Assembly: GCA_941918925.1 (NCBI GenBank)
Contig: OW799233.1
Location: 30,138,421-30,202,420 of the forward strand
From: Phyto melanocephala
Lineage: Eukaryota; Arthropoda; Insecta; Diptera; Rhinophoridae
Reading direction: 5' to 3'
Length of the DNA stretch: 64,000 nucleotides
Shown here: in pieces, positions 21,322-29,758 of the stretch
Numbering within the stretch: position 1 is the stretch's first letter
Layout of the letters: each line of letters starts with the position of its first letter
Program-made: the position numbers and the translations under genes
Notes under the pieces: generated by a model
Database searches by the model: none
The model's input: the letters and a program-made list of their open reading frames with translations, nothing else
What the model was told of the DNA's origin: nothing

Positions 21322-24246
21322 ATGTCACTACTCGATAGTTTTATCAAAACCTCCGATAAGGTAGTTGAGTTTGAAGCCTTTTTTGCTGATATGCCCATCG
21401 CAAGCCATACTGTTTACACCCTTGACATCCATAAGGATGAAATATTAACCCTTTGGTCAAATTTTCGATCAAGTTATGATAAAATTTTGCTTGAATATGA
21501 ATCTCTAGAGGAAGAAGTAAACCTAGAATCGCTTAAAGATCGCTTTTATAAGACGTACTCCTCCCATTTAAGAGTATTGTCAAAGGTTAATGAAATTTTA
21601 GATTCACTCTCTGTGAAAGATGCTGCTACGTCTCCGACTGTACCCCCTACTTTTAGTTACACTCCGAATATTAGCCTACCCCCATGTGACACGGAAATCT
21701 TTTACGGAGACTATGTCTCCTGGCCAAGTTTTCGCGATATGTTTACAGCACTTTATGGCAATAACCCTCGTTTAACCAGTATAGAAAAGTTGTGTCATCT
21801 TCTCAAAAAGACACAAGGGGAAGCCCACGATATTCTAAAAACGTGTCCTTTAAATAATGATGGATTCCAAATGGCCTGGAAAAACCTTGTTGACAGGTAT
21901 GAGAATAAACGAGTCTTGATCAATGCTCAACTTAAAATACTTTTTAACTTGATCCCTGTCACTAAGGAATCAGGGCCTAACATAAAACGCATTCAAAGAA
22001 CTATCAATGACTGTGTTACCAATCTATCTCTTCTGGATATTAAAACTGACAACTGGGATGTGATATTTGTTTTTGTATGTTCCATTTCGCTTCCTGATTT
22101 AACCCTTAACCTATGGGAACAATCCCTTCGTGACAGCTCAGATCTACCCACATGGAAACAGATGGATGCATTTTTGACTGCTAGGTATCAAACCCTTGAA
22201 TCTGTCACAGACATAAGATCGTCTCTTAGCAGTCGTTCTTCAACCCTTACTCGTAAAACCACCTCTAACAAAAAATTTAACGCTATAGAGTCCCGTGATT
22301 ATAAAAGTTTTCACACTAACGTCACTTTAAACCCCCCAAAAAAATGTACCCTCTGTGAAAACTCACACCCCCTCAGATTATGTTCGGAATTTCTAAAAAT
22401 GACCGTAGATGAGAGAATGAAAGTTGTCAAAAGTGAAAAACGTTGCTCCAACTGTTTAGCCACCTCACATATGTTTAAACATTGTAAAAGCCAATATGTG
22501 TGTATTATTTGCAAAAAAAAACATAACTCTTTACTTCACTATGCGGATACTCAAACCATCCCTACTCAGCCGCCATCATCAGAGTCGAATTTATCCCCTA
22601 AGTATATCCCCCATAAGCCCGATAATTCAAGTCTGACAAGTTCACCCCATATACTAAATCAGTCAATCGAAACCCCTATAACATCTCATCAGGCTAAGAC
22701 GAGATCCAGACAAGTATTCTCCACAAAACTACAGTCCACTCTTCGAAACTCGGTCGTACTTGGTACAGCCCTCGTTGATATTTGTATATTTAATACCAGA
22801 TGTACAGTTCGTGCTCTTATAGATACCGCGTCTGAAGCTACCTTCATAACCAAGAGACTCCAAACAAAACTTTCGCTACCCACCAAATCGTCGCTGACCC
22901 AAATTACAGGTTTAAGTGGGTCTCTGACAGCAACGGCTACTCGCGTATGTTCCATTATTATTAGCTCCCCAATCGAAAAACATTTTGAGACAAACGCTGA
23001 GGCATTCGTAGTCAATACACTGACTAGTGATTTACCATATCACGAAATTTCTACTCTACTTACCTCTAAGTTTCCAGGCATTCCTCTAGCCGATACTTTC
23101 TCAAACATCACCTCTCGCGTCGATTTATTATTAGGTGGCGATGTATACCCAAAAATTATTCGTGATGGAGTTCGTTACGATCCAAATCATTCTATAGTGG
23201 CACAAAGAACAATATTTGGATGGATCCTAACAGGCAAGCTCGAGTCAGATTATCAACAACCCCTTCGTTCTATTTCATCATTTATTAATAATATTGATTT
23301 AAACAAACAATTAAGTCGTTTCTGGGAACTGGAGGAAAGGCCAAGAGTAGTTACCCTCTCTCCTGAAGATAGCTTCTGTGAAAACTTATATAAAACTACA
23401 ACTTTCAGAGACTCTCATGGACGTTTTGTTGTATCGCTTCCATTTAAATCTGGTTTCCCCGATTCTATATCACTTGGTCAATCCCGAAGCATAGCCTTAT
23501 CACAGTTTATTCGAAATGAAAGTCGATTACTTAAAAACTCTGACCTCAAAGATAGTTATGATCGCGTTATAGAAGAATATATCACTCTAGGCCATATGCA
23601 CATAGTAAGTACCAAGCAAGCGGCCAACTGTAACCAATCGTATTATTTACCCCATCACTCTGTTATAAAACCCGAAAGTACCACCACAAAACTTCGAGTT
23701 GTCTTTAACGCTTCAAGTCCAAGTTCAAATGGAACAAGTCTAAATGACGTTTTATACCAAGGACCGTCTCTACAACAAGACCTAATTGTTCTTATCACTC
23801 GATGGCGTCTATTTCGGTTTGTTTTCAATGCCGACATCGAAAAAATGTACCGGCAAATTCGTGTGCACCCATCTCATACCCCTTATCAACGCATTGTTTT
23901 TCGAAAATCACCAGATATTGAACCCCAGGATTTTGAATTGAAGACCGTCACATTTGGAGTTAACTGCGCCCCCTACCTAGCAATTAGAACTTTGCTTGAA
24001 CTCGCTAATCAATGTGAAGGTCAATACCCCGAAGTTTCGAATATTCTTCGAAATTATATGTATGTGGACGATGTCTTGGCCGGATCACATGAAATAACCC
24101 ATGCTCTTAGTATTCGTAATAATCTTATTCAAGTGCTAAACTCTGCTGGGTTTTCTCTTCGCAAATGGATATCTAACACTAAACCCCTTTTAGAAGGTAT
24201 TCAATCTGAACACTTACTCAGTTCGGATTTTTCTGAATCTGTCTGA
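21322..24246 (+). CDS. BEL/Pao Gag-protease-reverse transcriptase polyprotein (5' part)
   Basis: A 974-residue frame from ATG 21322 (protein starts MSLLDSF). The open frame extends 63 bases upstream only with a TTG, so ATG 21322 is the likely start. Residues about 117-270 form the Pao-type Gag (DUF1759-like, 'YGDYVSWPSFRDMF'). Cys/His clusters follow: CTLC...HPLRLC, then a canonical CX2CX4HX4C knuckle (residues 375-388), then CIIC...H. The DUF1758-like aspartic protease has its active site in 'LIDTASEATFI' (Asp at about residue 501) and later 'GGDVYP'. RT begins near residue 770 ('YLPHHSVIKP', 'LRVVFNAS') with catalytic 'YVDD' at 914-917. The frame stops at 24244-24246, inside RT, where the next frame takes over. 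Confidence 0.95.
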   Translation: MSLLDSFIKTSDKVVEFEAFFADMPIASHTVYTLDIHKDEILTLWSNFRSSYDKILLEYESLEEEVNLESLKDRFYKTYSSHLRVLSKVNEILDSLSVKDAATSPTVPPTFSYTPNISLPPCDTEIFYGDYVSWPSFRDMFTALYGNNPRLTSIEKLCHLLKKTQGEAHDILKTCPLNNDGFQMAWKNLVDRYENKRVLINAQLKILFNLIPVTKESGPNIKRIQRTINDCVTNLSLLDIKTDNWDVIFVFVCSISLPDLTLNLWEQSLRDSSDLPTWKQMDAFLTARYQTLESVTDIRSSLSSRSSTLTRKTTSNKKFNAIESRDYKSFHTNVTLNPPKKCTLCENSHPLRLCSEFLKMTVDERMKVVKSEKRCSNCLATSHMFKHCKSQYVCIICKKKHNSLLHYADTQTIPTQPPSSESNLSPKYIPHKPDNSSLTSSPHILNQSIETPITSHQAKTRSRQVFSTKLQSTLRNSVVLGTALVDICIFNTRCTVRALIDTASEATFITKRLQTKLSLPTKSSLTQITGLSGSLTATATRVCSIIISSPIEKHFETNAEAFVVNTLTSDLPYHEISTLLTSKFPGIPLADTFSNITSRVDLLLGGDVYPKIIRDGVRYDPNHSIVAQRTIFGWILTGKLESDYQQPLRSISSFINNIDLNKQLSRFWELEERPRVVTLSPEDSFCENLYKTTTFRDSHGRFVVSLPFKSGFPDSISLGQSRSIALSQFIRNESRLLKNSDLKDSYDRVIEEYITLGHMHIVSTKQAANCNQSYYLPHHSVIKPESTTTKLRVVFNASSPSSNGTSLNDVLYQGPSLQQDLIVLITRWRLFRFVFNADIEKMYRQIRVHPSHTPYQRIVFRKSPDIEPQDFELKTVTFGVNCAPYLAIRTLLELANQCEGQYPEVSNILRNYMYVDDVLAGSHEITHALSIRNNLIQVLNSAGFSLRKWISNTKPLLEGIQSEHLLSSDFSESV
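24194..24243 (+). other. overlap window of the +1 frame break in pol
   Basis: The Gag-Pr-RT frame is open up to TGA 24244 and the downstream pol frame is open from 24194. The switch must therefore occur within these 50 bases, which include a T5 run at 24228-24232. BEL/Pao elements normally have one uninterrupted gag-pol frame, so a one-base insertion (or sequencing error) is the simplest reading. A programmed +1 shift is the alternative. Confidence 0.8.
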
Positions 24247-26626
24247 CAGCGCAACGGCAAAAACTTTAGGACTAAGATGGAATGCCAGTCACGATTATTT
24301 CTATTTCAACCCTATACAACAGTTAAAAAACAAAGCTGCTACTAAAAGAGAAGTTTTATCCGAAATAGCCCGACTTTTCGATCCTGCTGGATGGTTAGCA
24401 CCAAAGATTGTCGTCGCTAAAATTATTATGCAACAGATATGGATGGATAAAACCGATTGGGACAATAAGATCAATGAAGACACACTTAAGCAATGGCATT
24501 TGTTTTTAGAAGATTACTCTAATATTGGAAAAATAAAAATACCGCGCTTTGTTAATTATAATCCCACATGTTCTGTTGAATTGCATGGTTTCTGTGATGC
24601 ATCAGAAAAGGCCTACTGTGCTACCATTTATCTAAGAGTTTCAACCCCTAACGATATTTTTTCACATTTACTCCTCGCAAAAACTAAGGTGGCACCAATA
24701 AAGTTTGTAACTTTACCCAGAAAAGAGCTGTGCGGGGCCGAACTGTTAGCCAAGATGATAAATCCTTTTCGCTCTCAAATCTTTCTCGATAAATGCGACC
24801 TTTACCTTTGGACCGATTCGATGATTGTTCTAGCATGGTTGGGAAAACATCCCTCATCGTGGAATACCTTTGTTGCCAACCGAATCACCTCCATTGTTGA
24901 AAAGGTCGGAAATGATAAATGGCACCACGTTTGTTCAAAGGATAACCCTGCTGATTTAGGATCGCGAGGTCTCGCAGCGGAAGATTTAATATCTAACTCT
25001 CTATGGTGGCATGGACCCCAATGGCTGCAGCAACCACATTCCGGTTGGCCATCTAGACCTCTGGTCGCCGAGACTCAAGAAGAAATACGACCAGTTAAGT
25101 CTTATTTTTCTCAAACGCCTAAGGAGGATATTCTTTTAAGATTTTCTGATCTAGCTCGGGCTATACGTGTCATTTCATATGTCTTTCGTTTCTATAAAGC
25201 TACTCACCCACTCTTGAAACAAACCCTATACTATCCTTCAGTTGATTTGCAACACGCAGAGATGAAATTTGTCAAGTACCGTTTAATAGTGCTATGTCAA
25301 AGCTCCAATTTCTCTGAATATACTTTATTAGCACGTGGACTAGCTTTGCCATGTAAAAGCCTTCTGGTGACATTTAATCCCTTTATTGACTCAGACGAGT
25401 TTTTAAGAGTGAACGGAAGACTATCCCAGTGTCCCACTTTATCATACGAGGAACGATTTCCCAAACTTCTACCATATAACGCGCGATTTACTAGATTATA
25501 TTTGGAACTTCTTCACATATATACAGTTCATGGTGAAAATTCTCTACTTTTGCGTTTAATGAGACTAGAATTTTGGGTTCCAAAGCTAAAAAACTTAATA
25601 AGAACTGTTATTTTTAATTGTAAACTTTGTGTTCTGTATAAACGCAAAAGAAGTCAACAAATTATGGCTGCGCTTCCTCCAGAGAGAACCACCCTTTTAC
25701 GTCCCTTTACGAACACAGGCCTAGATTTCGCTGGCCCATTTAATATGAAGACATTTGCAGGTCGTGGATGTAAAATAACTAAGGGATATGTTTTGGTACT
25801 TGTGTGCTTCGCTACAAAGGCCATCCATTTAGAGGCTACCAGTGAGATTTCCTCTCAGGCGTTTTTAGCAGCTTTTGCACGATTTTTTTCTCGGCGTGGT
25901 ACCCCCAGCACAATTTTTTCTGATAATGGCACTGCCTTTGTAGGAGCCTCAAATATTCTTAAACGCGACCAATCAAATTTTCTCATCTCTGTAAGGAAAA
26001 ATCTGTTATCTCAACAAGCCTTTCAAAATTTGGAATGGCGATTCATCCCAGCAGGCGCCCCTCATATGGGTGGCCTTTGGGAAGCTGGGGTCAAAAGTTT
26101 TAAGGCTCACCTTAAGAAGATCACTCATGCTCAAAATTTTACTTTCGAGGAGTTTACTACAATGCTGACTAGAATAGAAGCGTGTCTCAACTCTAGACCA
26201 TTATCCCCAATGAGTGACAATCCTGAAGACATGTGCGCTCTTACACCCGGACATTTCTTGATTGGAGCTCCTCTTCTTTCACCTCCAGAACCCGATTTTA
26301 GTAGCCAGTCCTTAAGTTACGTCAATCGCTGGCAAAAATTAAAGGTTCTTCATCATCATTTTGCATGTAGATGGAAGGAAGAATACCTCCAAGAAATGCA
26401 TAAGCGGATGAAATGGAAGTATCCCCAACGAAACTTTGCAGTTGGTGATCTGGTCGTAGTGAGACAAGACAATCTTCCACCACATGAATGGCGTCTGGGA
26501 CGAATAGAAAAGTTATATCCCGGCGATGATAATAACGTCAGAGTTGTTTCTATCCGAACCTCTACCGGTCTTATTTTAAGACCAATTGTTAAACTAGTCC
26601 TTCTCCCCTCTCCCGATGCCCTTTAA
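24194..26626 (+). CDS. BEL/Pao pol, 3' part: RT tail, RNase H, integrase
   Basis: The frame is open from 24194; the first in-frame ATG is 24428 (732 codons from there). Upstream of that ATG it reads 'AKTLGLRWN' and 'IARLFDPAGWLAPKI', the standard end of Pao RT. Counting from ATG 24428: RNase H with 'FCDASEKAY' (Asp57), 'ELCGAELLAK' (Glu105) and 'LWTDSMIVLAWL' (Asp130). The integrase zinc finger has His363 and His368 with Cys398 and Cys401. The integrase core has catalytic Asp433 ('GLDFAGPF'), Asp499 ('FSDNGTAF') and Glu552 ('GLWEAGVK'). A DUF5641-like C-terminus spans about 595-727 ('TPGHFLIGAPL', 'NRWQKL'). All key residues are present. Function: copying the RNA to DNA and inserting it. It depends on the upstream frame for translation. 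Confidence 0.94.
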   Translation, partial: KVFNLNTYSVRIFLNLSDSATAKTLGLRWNASHDYFYFNPIQQLKNKAATKREVLSEIARLFDPAGWLAPKIVVAKIIMQQIWMDKTDWDNKINEDTLKQWHLFLEDYSNIGKIKIPRFVNYNPTCSVELHGFCDASEKAYCATIYLRVSTPNDIFSHLLLAKTKVAPIKFVTLPRKELCGAELLAKMINPFRSQIFLDKCDLYLWTDSMIVLAWLGKHPSSWNTFVANRITSIVEKVGNDKWHHVCSKDNPADLGSRGLAAEDLISNSLWWHGPQWLQQPHSGWPSRPLVAETQEEIRPVKSYFSQTPKEDILLRFSDLARAIRVISYVFRFYKATHPLLKQTLYYPSVDLQHAEMKFVKYRLIVLCQSSNFSEYTLLARGLALPCKSLLVTFNPFIDSDEFLRVNGRLSQCPTLSYEERFPKLLPYNARFTRLYLELLHIYTVHGENSLLLRLMRLEFWVPKLKNLIRTVIFNCKLCVLYKRKRSQQIMAALPPERTTLLRPFTNTGLDFAGPFNMKTFAGRGCKITKGYVLVLVCFATKAIHLEATSEISSQAFLAAFARFFSRRGTPSTIFSDNGTAFVGASNILKRDQSNFLISVRKNLLSQQAFQNLEWRFIPAGAPHMGGLWEAGVKSFKAHLKKITHAQNFTFEEFTTMLTRIEACLNSRPLSPMSDNPEDMCALTPGHFLIGAPLLSPPEPDFSSQSLSYVNRWQKLKVLHHHFACRWKEEYLQEMHKRMKWKYPQRNFAVGDLVVVRQDNLPPHEWRLGRIEKLYPGDDNNVRVVSIRTSTGLILRPIVKLVLLPSPDAL

Positions 26627-26635
26627 AAATCAGTT

Positions 26636-26659
26636 TACTAACTTTTGTATTTTTTACAG
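26636..26659 (+). promoter_or_regulatory. branch point and 3' splice acceptor between pol and ORF3
   Basis: TACTAAC at 26636-26642 matches the ideal branch-point sequence. It is followed by a U-rich tract and ACAG ending at 26659. The branch A to AG distance is 18 nt. The next ATG (26664) opens ORF3, and the pol stop codon is at 26624-26626. Together they suggest that ORF3 is translated from a spliced RNA using the leader donor near 20533. Confidence 0.6.
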
Positions 26660-26663
26660 TACC

Positions 26664-27485
26664 ATGTCACCAAATTATCGCCGCACAAAAAGTTTATCAC
26701 CACTTAAGGAACAACGGCATCAACGACATCGTCTTCAAAAACTACCTGACTGCCGACTTTGCAACCGCGATCATCCATTAAGGACATGTCGGCACTTTCG
26801 AAATCTTAACATCACTAGAAAACTTCAAATCGTCAAAAAACACCGTTACTGTGAAAATTGTTTGGCACACAGTCATTTGCTACGTAAATGTCGGAGCATT
26901 GATCGATGTCGCCAATGTGGCAAACGGCATCATACCTTACTACATCGTCATGAAGGAGTAATCAACAAGGCTTGTATACAATCTAACGATTCTGTCAACC
27001 ACACAGCCTCTTTAACATGTTCTGTTACCTTGACACCCACAGTCATTATAACAATGAATTTGGGAAATGAGTGGGGCAATATTCGAGGACTTTTGGACCC
27101 ATGTACGGAACAAAGCAAAATCGCCGAGTTCATACCAAGGCGATATAATATCCCTATTGAGAAATCGGGTTCGGATCGATTCTGTAAGGTGTCTTTCAAA
27201 CCACATTTCGGTGACGGACCAGTTCTGACAATTACCGTTAAAATTTCTAAAGATTTGCCCCGAAGGCTTCGCTTAAAGGATATCGATAAACGAATCACTG
27301 ACCACTATAAAAATCTACGCTTAGCCGATCCCAAATTTTATGCATCTTGCGATGTTAATATTATCCTGGCCGCCGACATATATCCTCGCCTTGTTAAGCC
27401 AACTATTCACCATGAAACTCTCACCACATCCATAGCTCAAGACACTATTCTAGGATGGACCTTAATTGGAAAATTCGTTTTTTAA
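26664..27485 (+). CDS. ORF3: second zinc-knuckle plus protease-like protein of the BEL/Pao element
   Basis: 273 residues from ATG 26664; an upstream in-frame ATG at 26616 overlaps the pol end by 11 bases and would add 16 residues. I prefer 26664 because it directly follows the splice acceptor. The N-terminus is very basic. Cys/His clusters CRLC...HPLRTC, a canonical CX2CX4HX4C knuckle ('CENCLAHSHLLRKC') and CRQC...H repeat the order seen in this element's Gag. Next comes a protease-like domain: 'GLLDPCTEQ' aligns with the active-site 'ALIDTASEA', 'LAADIYPRL' with 'LGGDVYPKI', and 'TILGWTLIGK' with 'TIFGWILTGK'. The catalytic triplet is Asp-Pro-Cys rather than Asp-Thr-Ala, so proteolysis is doubtful. 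There is no signal peptide or membrane anchor, so it is not an env. Probable role (inference): nucleic-acid binding or interaction with Gag. Sequence similarity to the Gag-Pr copy is clear but distant. Confidence 0.88.
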   Translation: MSPNYRRTKSLSPLKEQRHQRHRLQKLPDCRLCNRDHPLRTCRHFRNLNITRKLQIVKKHRYCENCLAHSHLLRKCRSIDRCRQCGKRHHTLLHRHEGVINKACIQSNDSVNHTASLTCSVTLTPTVIITMNLGNEWGNIRGLLDPCTEQSKIAEFIPRRYNIPIEKSGSDRFCKVSFKPHFGDGPVLTITVKISKDLPRRLRLKDIDKRITDHYKNLRLADPKFYASCDVNIILAADIYPRLVKPTIHHETLTTSIAQDTILGWTLIGKFVF

Positions 27486-27683
27486 ACTCTCTTATTACTG
27501 AATTTATACTTTCCTATTTAATGAAATTTTATATACTTATATATCTTTAACTTTGATTGAATTATCCCTCATGTACAATTTTTATATTATTGTATTGTTA
27601 GTTAGTAGTTTTATTTTTACCTTTTTACATTTTTGAATTTCTCTTAAACTTGAGCTCCAGTCCTTTGTTTGTTGCGTAAACGC
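27486..27683. other. noncoding 3' region of the BEL/Pao element
   Basis: AT-rich segment between ORF3 and the polypurine tract. No further frame is seen. Confidence 0.7.
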
Positions 27684-27696
27684 AAGGGGGCCGGGA
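27684..27696 (+). promoter_or_regulatory. polypurine tract
   Basis: AAGGGGGCCGGGA abuts the 3' LTR (TG at 27697). This is the expected plus-strand DNA primer position, although the purine run is broken by CC. Confidence 0.65.
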
Positions 27697-28004
27697 TGTT
27701 TAAGTGTCGATTATAACTTTGAAATTATATATTGAAATTATTGTTATATGTAAACCGTTTATTGGAGACCCAACAGTATTGGAAAATTAACATTTTTGAA
27801 CTTTATCTCTTTTTCTCTCTCTCTATAAAACATTACATGAACTTGATGCATATCATTATAAATTATCATAAGTTAGTTGTTAAGTTGAAGTAAAATAAAG
27901 AGGTCGATTGTAATCCCCACAACACAAACATATTTGTGAAATCAAAACCATTTCTTGTTTTACATTAAACCTTTTAAAGACCAGAATTTGCGCTAAAAGA
28001 GACA
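27697..28004 (+). repeat. 3' LTR of the BEL/Pao element
   Basis: Same length (308 bp) and boundaries as the 5' LTR, with two adjacent differences. TATAAAA is at 27824-27830. AATAAA at 27894-27899 is the likely polyadenylation signal of the element's RNAs. Confidence 0.95.
27894..27899 (+). terminator. polyadenylation signal in the 3' LTR
   Basis: AATAAA about 70 bases after the LTR TATA box. This is the expected order for the R/U5 side of an LTR. The cleavage site is not mapped. Confidence 0.5.
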
Positions 28005-28009
28005 ACATT
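28005..28009. repeat. 5-bp target-site duplication, right copy
   Basis: ACATT, identical to 20017-20021. Confidence 0.9.
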
Positions 28010-29758
28010 TAAATACGTTTGTTTTGCTTACCTGCAAGTAAAAATAATATATATATTTGATATAATAATTTTAAGTATTAAAAATTTAATAACTTCTTAA
28101 GACATGTCTTACATATAGAATAAAACAAATCAGATATTAGTATAAAGACCAACTAAAACCCAGTAAAATTAAAATAATTTTTAATTGTAATTTCAGTTTT
28201 AACTGACGAACTTTTTAGTTGTAATTTTATTCATATTGATTTTATACAGGCCTGATTTTTTTTCTTTTTATAAATATGTGATATTTTATGATGTTTTTTA
28301 AGTGTGTATCACTTTTATATTTCTGCAGATATAGGAAAACTTATAATTACTCTGTATGATGGACTCTCCCCTCCTATACCACCTTATCCAATAGTTACCA
28401 ACATCAAATTAAGTTTGCCTCACTATTGTATTACTGAAGATATAGGAAAAATAATAACTAAATTATATGGTGATTACAAGTACCCCCCTGCTATATCACC
28501 AAGATTTCGTTGGAACATTTCGTTTAGTGCAAGAGCTGCTACTCACATTTAATTTAGCTTCACTATGGTGGTTGTAGAGAAATGAATTGATTTGCTAAAA
28601 ACGACTTTTATTCCCACTGTGAACCGTGAGATGTTTCAGCATATTGTTCATCTGACAATAGATATCTCAGAGAGGTTATCCAGAATATGTTTTCCTAGCA
28701 TTCTTTTCTTTCAGCAATAGAAGTATATAAGCAGAAAAGGTGTATAATGCTTTTTAAAAATCAACACAAGTGCGATAATGTCCATTAGAGGGAAACTCGA
28801 GTCGGCTGGTATATTTTCCTAATAACAAGAGACCTGTCAATACTACCAGAAACCTGAAGAACTAAGAATTTTAATATCATGGCATATCTAAGCGTTGAAA
28901 ATGCCACAAGAGCACACTACTAAAATTTGACGCGTTACTGTAAGTGCTTACACAAGTCGTAAGATACCCTAATGAGAAACAAATATCAAAACATTTTTAT
29001 TAACAACTTAATGAAGCATATAAAACGGCAGCCAACCCTATTTTTGTTACTTTGTACATTAAGTAGAATGTAATTTTGTTTCGTTAATAATACGCACACA
29101 CACTGAAATGAGATGAAATTTTGTGAAACAAAACTTATGCGCAGAAATAAAAATAATAAAAATTGATTATTGATTTATGATGATTTGATTAAGAAAAAAA
29201 TTTTATAAATATGAACAGAATAAGAAGGCAAATAATTTAATATTTGTTTATTTTTTCACAAATATTTTATGACAGTAAAATTGTAAAAGTTTTTTTTTTA
29301 GAAAATGAGAAACTAGAAATACTCAAAAGTTTGTTTATGCAAATAAATTTTTATATATAAATATATACATATGTACATATGTTTGTATGTATGCGAAGGC
29401 TTTTATGTTTGACTTCTATTTAAAATACTTACGAAAGCCCGCGGGTACCCTCCAAGAGTTAACATTTAAACAATTTAATGATAAAACTTTAAATCCTAAC
29501 GAATCCATATTTTGTATTTTTTTTTTAGGAGGCGAAACTGCCAATCAATATTTTTATTTGTGTCAATTTATATATACATCGGGGTTGATATTTAAAGTTG
29601 GTAAAAATGTGGAATATGAGTAGTGGTTATGCGTATTTTCATAGAAATTAAATATTAGGATAGATTAAAGGAGAAGGGACTTAAAAGCCTAAACCATGAC
29701 AAATATACACGCATGACCAACTGACATGTTGTGCCAGCATATAAATACATTATAACAA
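28010..29758. other. no recognised gene apart from a small candidate ORF
   Basis: AT-rich. Apart from the 28304-28552 frame described separately, I see no domain, RNA gene or repeat edge. Confidence 0.45.
28304..28552 (+). CDS. unassigned 82-codon ORF with a repeated motif
   Basis: Contains two related segments, 'DIGKLIITLYDG' and 'DIGKIITKLYGD', each followed by a Pro-rich stretch. It is less AT-rich than its surroundings. A CTGCAG splice-acceptor-like sequence lies at about 28323-28328, just before the first 'DIGK' segment. It could be an exon of an unrecognised gene or decayed repeat DNA. I do not recognise a family. Confidence 0.25.
   Translation: MYHFYISADIGKLIITLYDGLSPPIPPYPIVTNIKLSLPHYCITEDIGKIITKLYGDYKYPPAISPRFRWNISFSARAATHI

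Larger units (their letters stand above)
20022..28004 (+). mobile_element. BEL/Pao LTR retrotransposon, nearly intact, with a third ORF
   Basis: A 7,983-bp element with two 308-bp LTRs, a leader of about 990 bp, a Gag-protease-RT frame, an RT-tail/RNase H/integrase frame displaced by one base, a third frame downstream of integrase, a purine-rich tract and a 3' LTR. The LTRs differ only at two adjacent positions (GGTAAATAAAG versus GTAAAATAAAG), so the insertion is recent. The pol order (RT, RNase H, integrase, DUF5641-like C-terminus) and the Pao-type Gag and protease domains place it in BEL/Pao. The only visible defect is the frame break near 24.2 kb. Confidence 0.95.

Noticed and set aside
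22311..24483. Minus-strand frames inside gag-pol
   Set aside because: Shadows of the plus-strand coding sequence; no domain and no start context of their own.
26948..27298. Minus-strand 116-codon frame inside ORF3
   Set aside because: Overlaps the plus-strand zinc-knuckle/protease-like frame, which has clear homology; the antisense peptide does not.
26664..27485. ORF3 as an env-type glycoprotein, as expected at this position
   Set aside because: No signal peptide, membrane anchor or cleavage motif; instead it has zinc knuckles and a protease-like fold segment.
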